NCBI GenBank assembly: GCA_023395395.1
Contig: JAEWZH010000020.1
Coordinates: 1-64,000 of the forward strand
Reading direction: 5' to 3'
Origin: Bacteroidota bacterium
Lineage (GTDB): Bacteria > Bacteroidota > Bacteroidia > Bacteroidales > Porphyromonadaceae
Length of the DNA stretch: 64,000 nucleotides
The notes under the pieces are model-generated. The model had not been told where the DNA came from, made no database searches, and saw only the letters and a list, made by a program, of their open reading frames with translations. Of the stretch, positions 8,313-17,396 are shown piece by piece (position 1 is the first letter of the stretch; each line of letters begins with the position of its first letter). The position numbers were made by a program, and so were the translations under genes.

Positions 8313-9863
8313 TTGGCACTGCAGTCTCCTATAGTTCCTATCGTTAGCTACCGGCATCGTCCTGCATTTAGGTTATTGCTGGGGTGCATACTCGGAATAG
8401 TGCTTTATGAGAGTGGCTTTCTCTTTTGGGGAAGTATTGTATTGGGTGCTATTGCTATTACGGTGTTGCTATTATCTAAGAGAATACCCACGATAGAGCC
8501 ATTTATGTGGCTATCTATCGTGGGTATTCTTTTTGGTTGGTATAGTGAACTACGAGCTAAGCCCATCAATAATCTCCCTGATGGGATTACATTGCAAGAG
8601 GTGAATATTCGGATTCTATATCCGCTCAGTGGCAGTGCTGAAAGCCAGATACGCTATAAGTCAGAGGTACAAACGCCAGATGGACAGTGGCTGACTATTC
8701 GTCTACAATCTCCGGAAATGATTATCGACAGCTACGGAAGTGAAGCAATAGCGACTCTTGATCTCTCGGCACTTCGAACCCTCAAGAGCGAGGGTTATCG
8801 AAATTATCTGATAAGCGAAGGATTTGTGGCGCAGGGCAATGTCCATAAGCTATATTCATTGAGACCGATGAATCACCCACCGATCTCCAGTCGGTTACAG
8901 AGCTTTAGGCAGCAGTTGATTCATCGCTTTGATGAGGAAGCTCGAGTGTCTATTGATCAACAATCGAGGGGGCTAATTTATGCACTGTCTTTGGGAGATA
9001 GATCCCTACTTCCGAGGGAGCTAAAGACTCAATTTGCTTCTGCAGGTGTAGCCCATATATTAGCAGTCAGCGGTTATCATTTAGGTATTGTCTATGGATT
9101 AGTAAGCCTTTTGATAGGGAAGTTTCTATGGCGCTACCGTTACCGACGTTATAGATATATACTCATCCTCCTTTCTCTGGTGCTTTATACGCTGATGACA
9201 GGTGCCTCCACTGCGACTGTCCGTGCACTACTGATGAGTACGATTGCTTTAGGAGCGAAGCTTTTAGATCGCCCTTCCGATCCCGTCCAGTTGCTTTCCC
9301 TCGTCTTATTGGTATTTCTCTGTATCAATCCCTTTGCGTACTATAGCATTGGGCTACTTCTTAGTGTCAGTGCTGTGTGGGGCATTTATACCTTTTTGCC
9401 ACTCTTCCAAAGGTGGTTCAATCCTAGTCGTAAGTGGCTGAAGTGGTTCGCCGATATCATATCCATTTCCCTTTCTGCTCAAATCGGTGTATTCCCAATC
9501 CTCTTGATGTTTTTTGGCACCGCCTCTTTGGGGTTTCTTTGGAGCAATATTCCGATAGTCTTTATCAGTGGTGTGTTGATTCCGCTTGCCCTCCTCAGTT
9601 TCTTTATATTGCAGATATTTGGTCAGCTACCTGCAATACTACTTCAACTTCTCAACTATCTTGCTATTTCGATGGAGGGAGTGACCAATTTATTTACGAC
9701 CGAAAACTATGGCATCAATCTGCATGCCCGCTTTGACCTCATTGCCCTAATCCTTTATTATGCCATTGCTTATCTCGCAAGTCGGTTGCTGCATGGTTAT
9801 ATATGTCGAATGGAAGAGAATAAACTAACACATAGAGAAGTAGAAAGCGGAGCCCTCCTTTGA
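8313..9863 (+). CDS. comEC: ComEC/Rec2-type competence membrane protein
   Basis: ComEC forms the inner-membrane channel for single-stranded DNA uptake in natural transformation. The 516-residue protein has an N-terminal region with three membrane segments (residues 15-75), a soluble part, and the Competence domain from about residue 215. That domain begins with ALSLGDRSLLPRELKTQFASAGVAHILAVSGYHLGIV, the family hallmark, followed by many membrane helices. There is no C-terminal metallo-beta-lactamase domain. The start is a TTG 3 nt after rpe; no ATG lies near the expected N-terminus, so the exact start is uncertain. comF and recX further on are other competence or recombination genes. Confidence 0.88.
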   Translation: MALQSPIVPIVSYRHRPAFRLLLGCILGIVLYESGFLFWGSIVLGAIAITVLLLSKRIPTIEPFMWLSIVGILFGWYSELRAKPINNLPDGITLQEVNIRILYPLSGSAESQIRYKSEVQTPDGQWLTIRLQSPEMIIDSYGSEAIATLDLSALRTLKSEGYRNYLISEGFVAQGNVHKLYSLRPMNHPPISSRLQSFRQQLIHRFDEEARVSIDQQSRGLIYALSLGDRSLLPRELKTQFASAGVAHILAVSGYHLGIVYGLVSLLIGKFLWRYRYRRYRYILILLSLVLYTLMTGASTATVRALLMSTIALGAKLLDRPSDPVQLLSLVLLVFLCINPFAYYSIGLLLSVSAVWGIYTFLPLFQRWFNPSRKWLKWFADIISISLSAQIGVFPILLMFFGTASLGFLWSNIPIVFISGVLIPLALLSFFILQIFGQLPAILLQLLNYLAISMEGVTNLFTTENYGINLHARFDLIALILYYAIAYLASRLLHGYICRMEENKLTHREVESGALL

Positions 9864-9880
9864 GCTCCGCTTTTCTTTTT
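9844..9880. terminator. Bidirectional terminator between comEC and gltX
   Basis: A perfect 10-bp stem (9844-9853 with 9864-9873) spans the comEC stop codon and is followed by a T-rich run to 9880. It lies at the junction of two converging genes. A-residues on the other side give a weaker signal for the minus strand. Confidence 0.8.
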
Positions 9881-11388
9881 TATTGATTAGCTTCGATAGC
9901 ATATTCCATACGTCGAATCGACTCCGGAATGCCAAGGATATGGATAATCTCATGAATCTTGGCACCTCTTCCTTCTCCCACCATCGCCATGCGCATGCCA
10001 TTCATTACCTTGCCCATGGGTAGCGACTCATCACCATTTATTCGCTCGTATAGTGCTTGCTCGATTACCTCTGCCGAAGCCTCTTTGTCAAGAGACTGGA
10101 GTAGGGCAATCATCTGGCGGATGTACCCAGTGGTCTCTTCCTTCCAATGTTTCTTCATCCCCTTCTCTTCAAACTCCGTTGGCGCGACAAATAAATAGCG
10201 GATTTCACGCAAAAATTCAGGAAGCAACTGCACTTTTTCTTTTGCAGTACTAATGGCTTCTTGCAGCTTGTCCTCTGCTGGTGAAATTCCCTCGCGCTCC
10301 AGCATCGGACGAATCATTAGAGATAATTCCTCCAAAGATTGCTCTTGGATATAATGGTGGTTGAACCATTTTGCCTTTTCAAAATCAAATCGAGCACCAC
10401 TCTTGCTGCATCTATCCAGTGAAAAAGCCTTGGTCAGCTCCTCCATGGAGAAAATCTCTTGTTCAGTACCAGGATTCCATCCAAGTAGTGCCAAGAAATT
10501 AACTACTGCATGAGGGAGATACCCCTGCTCACGATAGCCCATAGACACCGCTCCATCACTAGGATCCACCCACTCAAGCGGAAATACAGGGAAGCCCAGT
10601 TTGTCGCCATCACGCTTGCTCAACTTACCATTGCCAGTGGGCTTGAGGATGAGTGATAGATGGGCAAAGTGTGGTGCTTCCCAGCCAAATGCTTCGTACA
10701 ACAATACGTGTAGTGGTGCACTTGGAAGCCACTCCTCGCCGCGAATTACATGGGTTACCTCCATGAGGTGGTCGTCTACGATATTAGCGAGATGATAGGT
10801 AGGTAGTTCATCACTACTCTTGTATAGCACCTTATCGTCTAGGATATTAGAGTTGATTACTACACGCCCACGGATGAGGTCATTTACCTCCACATCCCTA
10901 TTCGGTTCTACCAAGAAGCGTACTACATAGTCTTTCCCCTCAGCTATGAGATGCTCCACCTCATCCTTGGATAGGGAGAGGCTATTCCTCATCTTGATGC
11001 GAGTCGAGGCATCATAGCTAAAGTTGTCCATCTCATTGCGTGCTGCTTCCAGCTCCTCCACCGTGTCAAAGGCATAGTAAGCCCTTCCGGCATCGAGTAG
11101 CTGCTGCACATATTTTTTGTAGATGTCCTTGCGCTCACTCTGGCGGTAAGATCCGAGTGGCTGATGATCCGAACCAACCCCCTCGTCTATCTCGATCCCT
11201 AGCCACCTAAGTGACTCCACGATATACGCTTCAGCTCCAGGTACAAATCGCTTGCTATCTGTGTCTTCTATACGCAGAATCATCGTGCCACCATGATGGC
11301 GTGCAAATAGATAATTAAAGAGGGCAGTCCTCACACCACCGATATGCAAAGCACCCGTAGGGCTGGGTGCAAACCTTACTCTCACCAT
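9880..11388 (-). CDS. gltX: Glutamate-tRNA ligase
   Basis: GluRS charges tRNA-Glu with glutamate; two cognate tRNA genes lie at 4.8 and 5.2 kb. The 502-residue class I synthetase starts MVRVRFAPSPTGALHIGG, with the HIGH-type motif at residues 15-18 and the KMSKS-type loop KLSKR near residue 255. The helical anticodon-binding part occupies the last 170 residues, so the protein is full length. The frame runs to the shared terminator with comEC. A -7 element (minus strand) lies at 11424-11431. Confidence 0.96.
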   Translation of the reverse strand: MVRVRFAPSPTGALHIGGVRTALFNYLFARHHGGTMILRIEDTDSKRFVPGAEAYIVESLRWLGIEIDEGVGSDHQPLGSYRQSERKDIYKKYVQQLLDAGRAYYAFDTVEELEAARNEMDNFSYDASTRIKMRNSLSLSKDEVEHLIAEGKDYVVRFLVEPNRDVEVNDLIRGRVVINSNILDDKVLYKSSDELPTYHLANIVDDHLMEVTHVIRGEEWLPSAPLHVLLYEAFGWEAPHFAHLSLILKPTGNGKLSKRDGDKLGFPVFPLEWVDPSDGAVSMGYREQGYLPHAVVNFLALLGWNPGTEQEIFSMEELTKAFSLDRCSKSGARFDFEKAKWFNHHYIQEQSLEELSLMIRPMLEREGISPAEDKLQEAISTAKEKVQLLPEFLREIRYLFVAPTEFEEKGMKKHWKEETTGYIRQMIALLQSLDKEASAEVIEQALYERINGDESLPMGKVMNGMRMAMVGEGRGAKIHEIIHILGIPESIRRMEYAIEANQ

Positions 11389-11423
11389 AATTACTCAGAA
11401 AATACCATTATTAAATTGTACCA

Positions 11424-11431
11424 CAAAGATA
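11424..11431 (-). promoter_or_regulatory. -7 element for gltX
   Basis: CAAAGATA on the plus strand is TATCTTTG on the minus strand, 36 nt upstream of the gltX ATG. No clear -33 element was found. Confidence 0.5.
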
Positions 11432-11517
11432 CCAAAATGTAGAGCATGGCGGGAAAGCTACCAGCATATCCCAATTCTATAAGTAGAGGGTATCCGTGAA
11501 CGAAAAGACAAAAATCT

Positions 11518-11649
11518 CTCTACCGAGCGACCGAATTTTCTCTATAGAGCGACAAGATCTCCTCTATAGAGCGACGGGATCTCCTCTATAGAGCGACGGG
11601 ATTTGCTCTACCGAGCGATAGGATTCTCTCTACCGTCTTATCAGTACTA
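11518..11649. repeat. 22-bp tandem repeat array B (six units)
   Basis: CTCTA motifs recur at 11518, 11540, 11562, 11584, 11606 and 11628, exactly 22 bp apart. The central units read CTCTATAGAGCGACGGGATC plus TC, while the outer units carry CTCTACCGAGCGA. The reverse complement of the central unit aligns with array A (shared CTCTATAGAGGAGA). The array lies between the divergent gltX and sbcD genes and just upstream of the sbcD promoter. The rest of the 11389-11722 gap holds only the two promoters. Confidence 0.93.
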
Positions 11650-11659
11650 GTTAAATTTA

Positions 11660-11690
11660 ATTGCTATTTGTTTGAGAATGCTTATCTTTG
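11660..11690 (+). promoter_or_regulatory. Promoter of sbcDC
   Basis: ATTG at 11660-11663 and TATCTTTG at 11683-11690 are 19 nt apart. The expected transcription start near 11697 excludes the TTG-type frame start at 11672 and supports ATG 11723. Confidence 0.65.
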
Positions 11691-11722
11691 AAGAGAGGAG
11701 GGAAGAAGCAATAGAGTGGGGC

Positions 11723-12925
11723 ATGAAGATAATACATACAGGAGATTGGCATCTGGGGCAGTCATTGCACGGGTTGGATAGGTATTGGGAGCAGGAGCTA
11801 TTCCTGGAGTGGCTTTTGGATCAGGTGAGGGATGAACAGCCCGACCTCCTTTTAGTGGCGGGTGATGTCTTTGACAGTCCCAATCCGCCTGCTCGAGCGA
11901 GTACACTTTATTACCGTTTTCTGGCACAATTAGCGATGCTCGACGCTCGTCCTCAAGTGGTGGTCATCGCAGGTAATCACGACTCAGCTTCCCGCTTAGA
12001 GGCTCCTCGTGAGTTATTGGAGCAATTGGATATCCAGGTGCGAGGTGTAGTGCGTAAAACAGATGAGGGAGAGGTCGACTATGACTACCTCGCTATACCT
12101 ATAAAGGGCGGAGGGACTTGTCTCGCGGTGCCTTATCTAAGGCAAGGGGACTACCTCAAAGAGCAGGGTTACGGAGAGGGGATTCGGCAGTTTTACTACG
12201 ATTTGGTAGCGCGGATTCCTCGTGAGGGAGCGCCTATAGTGGCTATGGGTCATCTGCATGTAGTGGGTGGTCAGATGCTTCCCGATGACACTTCGGAGCG
12301 GGCGATAATAGGAGGGTTGGAGTATGTGCCTGTGGAGGCCTTCTCTGAGCGCATTGCTTACACGGCGTTGGGGCATCTCCATAGGGCTCAAAGGGTAGGA
12401 GGGACGGAGCGAATACGGTATGCCGGAGCTCCGCTTCCAATCTCTTTTTCGGAAGAAAATTATCGTCAAGGGGTGCTCAAGGTGGAGCTAAAAGGGGAGG
12501 AGATCAAGGTGACCACTCTGCCTTATTCTTCCCCAATAGTGCTCAGGACAATCGGTCCAGCGGGGAAGGGACAGGTGCTAGCGGAGATTGGAGTGCTTCC
12601 CGACCTCGGTGCGGGTGAGGTGTTGCCTATCGATGCCCCTCTCCTCAGGGTACTTGTGGAGCTATCAGAACCAGAACCCACTTTACGTGTGGAATTAGAG
12701 GAGGCATTGAGGGGGAAGTGTGCGAGGATGGTCTTGGCACAGCCGATTTACCCCTCAAGGGCGGAAGTAGAAGAGGAGCGTTCGCTAGAGCGATTGGAGC
12801 AATCCAGTGAACTAGAGGTGGCGCAAGAGGTGTACAAGCAGAGGTTTGGAACAGAGATGCCCGAAGTGATGTGTGGTTTGCTCGCTTCGCTGATTGATGA
12901 GTTACAGGAGTGGGATGACTTATGA
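11723..12925 (+). CDS. sbcD: Nuclease SbcCD subunit D
   Basis: SbcD is the Mre11-type manganese-dependent phosphoesterase of the SbcCD complex, which cleaves hairpins and protein-blocked DNA ends. The 400-residue protein carries the calcineurin-like signature in order: GDWHLGQ near the N-terminus, GDVFDSPNPP, GNHDSASR, then MGHLHV and LGHLHR. A longer frame upstream is excluded by the promoter at 11660-11690. Its stop overlaps the sbcC start by 4 nt (ATGA), so the subunits are translationally coupled. Confidence 0.95.
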   Translation: MKIIHTGDWHLGQSLHGLDRYWEQELFLEWLLDQVRDEQPDLLLVAGDVFDSPNPPARASTLYYRFLAQLAMLDARPQVVVIAGNHDSASRLEAPRELLEQLDIQVRGVVRKTDEGEVDYDYLAIPIKGGGTCLAVPYLRQGDYLKEQGYGEGIRQFYYDLVARIPREGAPIVAMGHLHVVGGQMLPDDTSERAIIGGLEYVPVEAFSERIAYTALGHLHRAQRVGGTERIRYAGAPLPISFSEENYRQGVLKVELKGEEIKVTTLPYSSPIVLRTIGPAGKGQVLAEIGVLPDLGAGEVLPIDAPLLRVLVELSEPEPTLRVELEEALRGKCARMVLAQPIYPSRAEVEEERSLERLEQSSELEVAQEVYKQRFGTEMPEVMCGLLASLIDELQEWDDL

Positions 12926-15561
12926 AGATATTAGCTGTAAGGGGAATGAACCTCGCTGCTCTGGAGGGGACGTTTGAGATTGACTTTGAGAAGGAACCGC
13001 TTAGATCGGCGGGAATCTTTGCGATTACTGGTGCTACAGGAGCGGGAAAGAGCACGATACTAGACGCTATTGCTTTAGCTCTCTACGGTGAGGTGCCTAG
13101 GTTGATGAGTGCGAGTAGCAAGAAGGAGGGGGATGAGGAATTGACCCCTAGGGATGCGCGCCGAATACTACGTAGGGGTAAGGGCGAGGGGTATGCCGAG
13201 GTGGATTTTGAGGCAATCGATGGGCAGGTGTACCGCAGCCGTTGGGAAATACGGCGTGCAGGACGAAAGGCTGATGGGAGGATGCAGCCAGAGCAATTCT
13301 CTGTGATAGAGCTAAAAGAGGGCACTCCGCTACAAGGCAATAATCGGGAACTCAAGGAGCAATTGGAGCAATTGATCGGGCTTTCATTTGATCAGTTTAC
13401 GCGAACCATCCTTCTGGCTCAAGGAGACTTTGCTGCTTTTCTCAGAGCGGAGGAGAAGGAGAAGTCACAGTTGCTTGAGAAGGTTACAGGGACGGATAGC
13501 TATCGTCGACTCTCTATGCGTATCCATGAGAGGAATAAGAAGGAACAGGAACAGATAGAGCAGAAAGACTTACTGATGGCTCAGATTGTACTGCTGCCTG
13601 AGGATGTTTTACAAGAAAAGCAGGAGCGGTTGCAGGAGGTGATGCAACAGCAAGCAAAGCTCGATGCAGAAAGGGAGCGCAACAAGGGACTATTGGCTTG
13701 GTTTGAGGAGCAGGCACGGAGAGTACAGGCTCTAGAGGAAAAGAATAGGGCGCTGGCACTGGCTCGTGATGCACATAGAGGTGCTGAGCCTTTGCGTGCC
13801 GAACTACTTGAGATAGAAAGGGTACTGCCGATGGCGCCTACTTATAATGAGAAGAAAGAACGTGAAGGAGCGATCGATACAAGTAGGCAGGAGCGGGAGC
13901 AATTGGAGCGGGAACGACACAAGACCCTAGAGGCACTGAGGTCTATTGAGGGTAAGATAGAGAGAGCAATGACGCAGAAGGATCAAGCGGAGTGCGTGCT
14001 TGCGAAAAGCGAACCCATGCTGAAGGAGGCAAGACGACTAGATAGTGAACTACAGCAAAAGCAAGCGGAGATAGCGAAGCTGAAGCAGCATCTGAGTGCC
14101 AAGAGTGCTGAGCAATTGAAACAACGAGAGCGGAGCCTAGAGACTCTCCAGGTGGAGATCATGGAGACTAGTAAAAGAGAGGAGGAGCTGCGACACTCGC
14201 TTTCGGCTGAGCTTTCTCGCTTGCGTCGAGAATTGATCGATGGGGCGCCTTGCCCTGTGTGTGGAGCGCTGCACCATCCAGCTGCAGGAGACCATGCCCC
14301 TATTGCTGAAGAAGAGGAGCGGAAGGCGATTTCGGCAAAGCTCTCTGAACTAAGGAGCCAGGTAGAGCAATTGAGAGAGGAGATAGGAGGGCTTAGGCAG
14401 TGCTCCCAGCAAGAACAAATTGTGGCTCAAGAGCTTGAAGAGGTAGAAAAGGCTTTTGGCAAATATGAGGCGCAGCGTATGGTGTACTTCGGTGGTCGAG
14501 ATACTGATAGGGTGGAGCAGGAGCAACGGGCGGCTGTGAAGTCTGCCCAAGAGGAACTCAATGGGTTGATAGACCAAAAGAATACCAAGGTCGTGGAGGA
14601 TAAGGGTCTCTCTGTACGGATTGAAGAGGTTTCCAAGCAGATAGCTTTGTCGCAGTCAGCTCTTATTACAGCTGAACGGGCAATAGAAGCTTTTTTGTCG
14701 GAGAGAGGGATGCGATTGAGCGATGAAGATTTGGAAAAACTTTTTGCGCACGATGCTGATTGGATAAAGAAACGAAAGGATGAACTTCAGCACCTTGATG
14801 AAGACCTTCAAGAGGCAAAACTGGCTGTTTCAGAGCGCCAGAGACTGCTCCAAGAGCATCTTGACCGTTCAGATAGACCGAGGGAGGATATACAACCGGA
14901 AGCAGTGAAGATTGTGCTTAAGGAAGTGGAGAGACAAATAGAAGTCCTATCGAAAGAGAACAAAGAGATTGCTCTCGATTTGGCTAAGGACAATGACAAT
15001 AGGGAGAGACTAGCCCAATTGGCAGCAGAGAAGGATGAATTGGCTCCCAAAGCGAAACTATGGGCACAGCTTAATGACCTTCTTGGTTCAGCTAATGGCG
15101 ATAAGTTTGCCAAGATTGCCCAGCGCTATACTATCTCCAACTTATTGGGCTTTGCCAATAGACAGTTGGAGATTATTGCCCCTCGTTATCGCTTAAAGCA
15201 GGTTGATTCCGATTCACTCAATCTCATGGTGGTAGATACCTATATGATGAATGAGGAGCGTACGGTATTTTCTCTCTCGGGTGGAGAAACGTTTTTGGTA
15301 TCGCTCGCACTAGCCCTTGGGCTCTCCTCTCTTTCGAGTAGACATGTGAGCATTCGTTCCCTCTTTATTGATGAAGGCTTCGGAAGTCTTGATACCGATA
15401 CTTTGGCTGTAGCGCTGGACGCTCTAGAGACGCTTCAAAGTCAGCAGGGTAGGATGATAGGTGTCATCTCTCATGTGCAGGAAATGAATGAGCGCATAGC
15501 TACCCAAGTACAGGTGATAAGCAATGGATGCGGAGGAAGTACGATAAATATTAAAGGTTGA
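12922..15561 (+). CDS. sbcC: Nuclease SbcCD subunit C
   Basis: SbcC is the Rad50-like ATPase partner of SbcD. The 879-residue protein has Walker A (GATGAGKST, residues 37-45), a Q-loop (LLAQGDFAAFL), two long Glu/Gln/Lys-rich coiled coils, and between them the zinc hook CPVCG with C444 and C447. The C-terminal signature is LSGGETFLVSLALALGLS near residue 787, followed by Walker B SLFIDEGFGSLD near 815. It is somewhat shorter than E. coli SbcC, mainly in the coiled coils. It starts within the sbcD stop codon. Confidence 0.95.
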   Translation: MKILAVRGMNLAALEGTFEIDFEKEPLRSAGIFAITGATGAGKSTILDAIALALYGEVPRLMSASSKKEGDEELTPRDARRILRRGKGEGYAEVDFEAIDGQVYRSRWEIRRAGRKADGRMQPEQFSVIELKEGTPLQGNNRELKEQLEQLIGLSFDQFTRTILLAQGDFAAFLRAEEKEKSQLLEKVTGTDSYRRLSMRIHERNKKEQEQIEQKDLLMAQIVLLPEDVLQEKQERLQEVMQQQAKLDAERERNKGLLAWFEEQARRVQALEEKNRALALARDAHRGAEPLRAELLEIERVLPMAPTYNEKKEREGAIDTSRQEREQLERERHKTLEALRSIEGKIERAMTQKDQAECVLAKSEPMLKEARRLDSELQQKQAEIAKLKQHLSAKSAEQLKQRERSLETLQVEIMETSKREEELRHSLSAELSRLRRELIDGAPCPVCGALHHPAAGDHAPIAEEEERKAISAKLSELRSQVEQLREEIGGLRQCSQQEQIVAQELEEVEKAFGKYEAQRMVYFGGRDTDRVEQEQRAAVKSAQEELNGLIDQKNTKVVEDKGLSVRIEEVSKQIALSQSALITAERAIEAFLSERGMRLSDEDLEKLFAHDADWIKKRKDELQHLDEDLQEAKLAVSERQRLLQEHLDRSDRPREDIQPEAVKIVLKEVERQIEVLSKENKEIALDLAKDNDNRERLAQLAAEKDELAPKAKLWAQLNDLLGSANGDKFAKIAQRYTISNLLGFANRQLEIIAPRYRLKQVDSDSLNLMVVDTYMMNEERTVFSLSGGETFLVSLALALGLSSLSSRHVSIRSLFIDEGFGSLDTDTLAVALDALETLQSQQGRMIGVISHVQEMNERIATQVQVISNGCGGSTINIKG

Positions 15562-15565
15562 ACGG

Positions 15566-15596
15566 TTGTGCAGGTGGGAGAAATGTTGTACTTTTG
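15566..15596 (+). promoter_or_regulatory. Promoter of the fumarase gene
   Basis: TTGTG at 15566-15570 and TACTTTTG at 15589-15596 are 18 nt apart. It lies 37 nt before the ATG at 15633. Confidence 0.6.
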
Positions 15597-15632
15597 AGGA
15601 AAGAAATATTTAATCACTATAAATAGGTATAT

Positions 15633-17261
15633 ATGGCAGGTAAGGAGTTTTACTACCAAGAGATGTTCCCATTGGGGAAGGAGAAAACAGAGTATTATCT
15701 ACTGACAGATAAGTATGTAAGTACGGCAGAGTTTGAGGGAAAAACTATCCTCAAGGTAGAGTATGAGGGGATTCGACAGTTGATGAAGCAAGCTTTTCAC
15801 GATGTGAGCTTTTATCTTCGCCCAGATCATCAGAGGATGGTACAGAGAGTATTGACTGACCCTGAGTCCTCAGAAAATGACAAATTTGTTGCCCTCACTT
15901 TCCTCCGCAATGCAGAGGTAAGCGCCAAGGGACTACTTCCTTTTTGCCAAGATACAGGTACTGCTATTGTCCTAGGTAAAAAGGGACAGAGAGTCTGGAC
16001 TAACTTTACCGACGAAGAGGCTATTTCCCATGGTATTTATGATACCTACCAGGAGGATAATCTTCGCTATTCACAAAATGCACCTTTGAGTATGTATGAG
16101 GAGGTGAATACCAAGACCAATCTCCCAGCTCAGATAGATCTGTTATCAGTGGAGGGAGATGAGTATAAGTTCCTCTGCATCGCAAAGGGTGGCGGTTCTG
16201 CCAATAAGACCTATCTCTATCAGGAGACAAAGGCAGTCCTCAATCCTGAGACTTTGGTCAACTTCCTAGTGGAGAAGATGAAGACCTTGGGTACGGCAGC
16301 TTGTCCTCCATACCATATTGCCTTTGTGATTGGAGGTACCTCTGCTGAGACCAATCTCAAGACGGTCAAACTAGCGAGTGCGAAGTACTACGACGAGTTA
16401 CCTACGACAGGCAACGAGTATGGTAGGGCTTTCCGTGATGTGGAGCTTGAGGCAAAGCTCCTCGAGGAGGCAAATAAGATGGGCTTAGGGGCACAGTTTG
16501 GTGGCAAGTATTTTGCCCATGATGTCCGAGTAATCCGTCTCCCACGCCATGGGGCTTCAGTTCCAATTGGTATGGGTGTAAGCTGTTCGGCTGACCGTAA
16601 TATCAAGGCGAAAATCAATAAGGAGGGTATATGGATTGAAAAGCTGGAGACCAACCCTGCTAGTCTTATCCCGGAAGAGTATCGAAATGGGATTGAAGGA
16701 GAGGTGGTAAAGGTAGACCTTAATCGCCCAATGAGGGAGATTTTAGACCAATTGGATAAATATCCAGTCTCTACCCGCCTGTCCTTGAGTGGCACCATCA
16801 TCGTAGGGCGCGATATTGCCCATGCTAAGTTAAAGGAGAGAATTGATCGAGGGGAGGGATTACCTCAGTACATCAAGGATCACCCCATTTACTATGCTGG
16901 TCCAGCTAAGACCCCAGAGGGTATGCCCTCGGGCTCTTTTGGTCCTACTACAGCAGGTCGTATGGATAGCTATGTAGACCTATTCCAGCAGCATGGTGGT
17001 AGTATGGTGATGATTGCCAAGGGCAATCGAAGCCAGCAGGTGACTGATGCGTGTCAAAAGCATGGTGGATTCTACTTAGGAAGTATTGGAGGTCCTGCTG
17101 CTATCCTAGCTCAAGAGAGTATCAAGCATGTAGAGGTTCTCGAGTACCCAGAGCTCGGGATGGAAGCCATCTGGAAAATTGAAGTGGAGGACTTCCCAGC
17201 CTTTATCCTCGTGGATAATAAGGGCAATGACTTCTTCAAGCAGCTCAAGCCTTTGAAGTAA
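15633..17261 (+). CDS. Class I fumarate hydratase (iron-sulfur)
   Basis: Class I fumarases hydrate fumarate to malate using an oxygen-sensitive 4Fe-4S cluster. The 542-residue protein is the single-chain form, with alpha and beta regions fused as in FumA/FumB. An early cysteine lies in LLPFCQDTGTAIVLGKKGQ, another in the TAACPPYHIAFVIGG region, and a third in GMGVSCSADRNIKAKI. The beta part carries LSGTIIVGRDIAHAKLKERI and ASKTPEGMPSGSFGPTT-like residues (here AKTPEGMPSGSFGPTTAGR). It has its own promoter and a strong terminator at 17275. It probably serves the reductive arm from oxaloacetate to succinate in an anaerobe. Confidence 0.94.
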   Translation: MAGKEFYYQEMFPLGKEKTEYYLLTDKYVSTAEFEGKTILKVEYEGIRQLMKQAFHDVSFYLRPDHQRMVQRVLTDPESSENDKFVALTFLRNAEVSAKGLLPFCQDTGTAIVLGKKGQRVWTNFTDEEAISHGIYDTYQEDNLRYSQNAPLSMYEEVNTKTNLPAQIDLLSVEGDEYKFLCIAKGGGSANKTYLYQETKAVLNPETLVNFLVEKMKTLGTAACPPYHIAFVIGGTSAETNLKTVKLASAKYYDELPTTGNEYGRAFRDVELEAKLLEEANKMGLGAQFGGKYFAHDVRVIRLPRHGASVPIGMGVSCSADRNIKAKINKEGIWIEKLETNPASLIPEEYRNGIEGEVVKVDLNRPMREILDQLDKYPVSTRLSLSGTIIVGRDIAHAKLKERIDRGEGLPQYIKDHPIYYAGPAKTPEGMPSGSFGPTTAGRMDSYVDLFQQHGGSMVMIAKGNRSQQVTDACQKHGGFYLGSIGGPAAILAQESIKHVEVLEYPELGMEAIWKIEVEDFPAFILVDNKGNDFFKQLKPLK

Positions 17262-17274
17262 AAACTTGGATTGT

Positions 17275-17318
17275 AAAAAGAGTGGCTACGGAGACAATCT
17301 TCCGTAGCCACTCTTTTT
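17275..17318 (+). terminator. Terminator after fumarase
   Basis: An 18-bp perfect stem (17275-17292 with 17301-17318) starts in an A run and ends in a T run, so it could work on both strands. Confidence 0.9.
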
Positions 17319-17396
17319 ATGTTGAACAAAAAGGCGTCCCCTCTGTTTTGAATATGAGTAGGATAGTTTTACTACATAATAACATTGAACTAGAAT

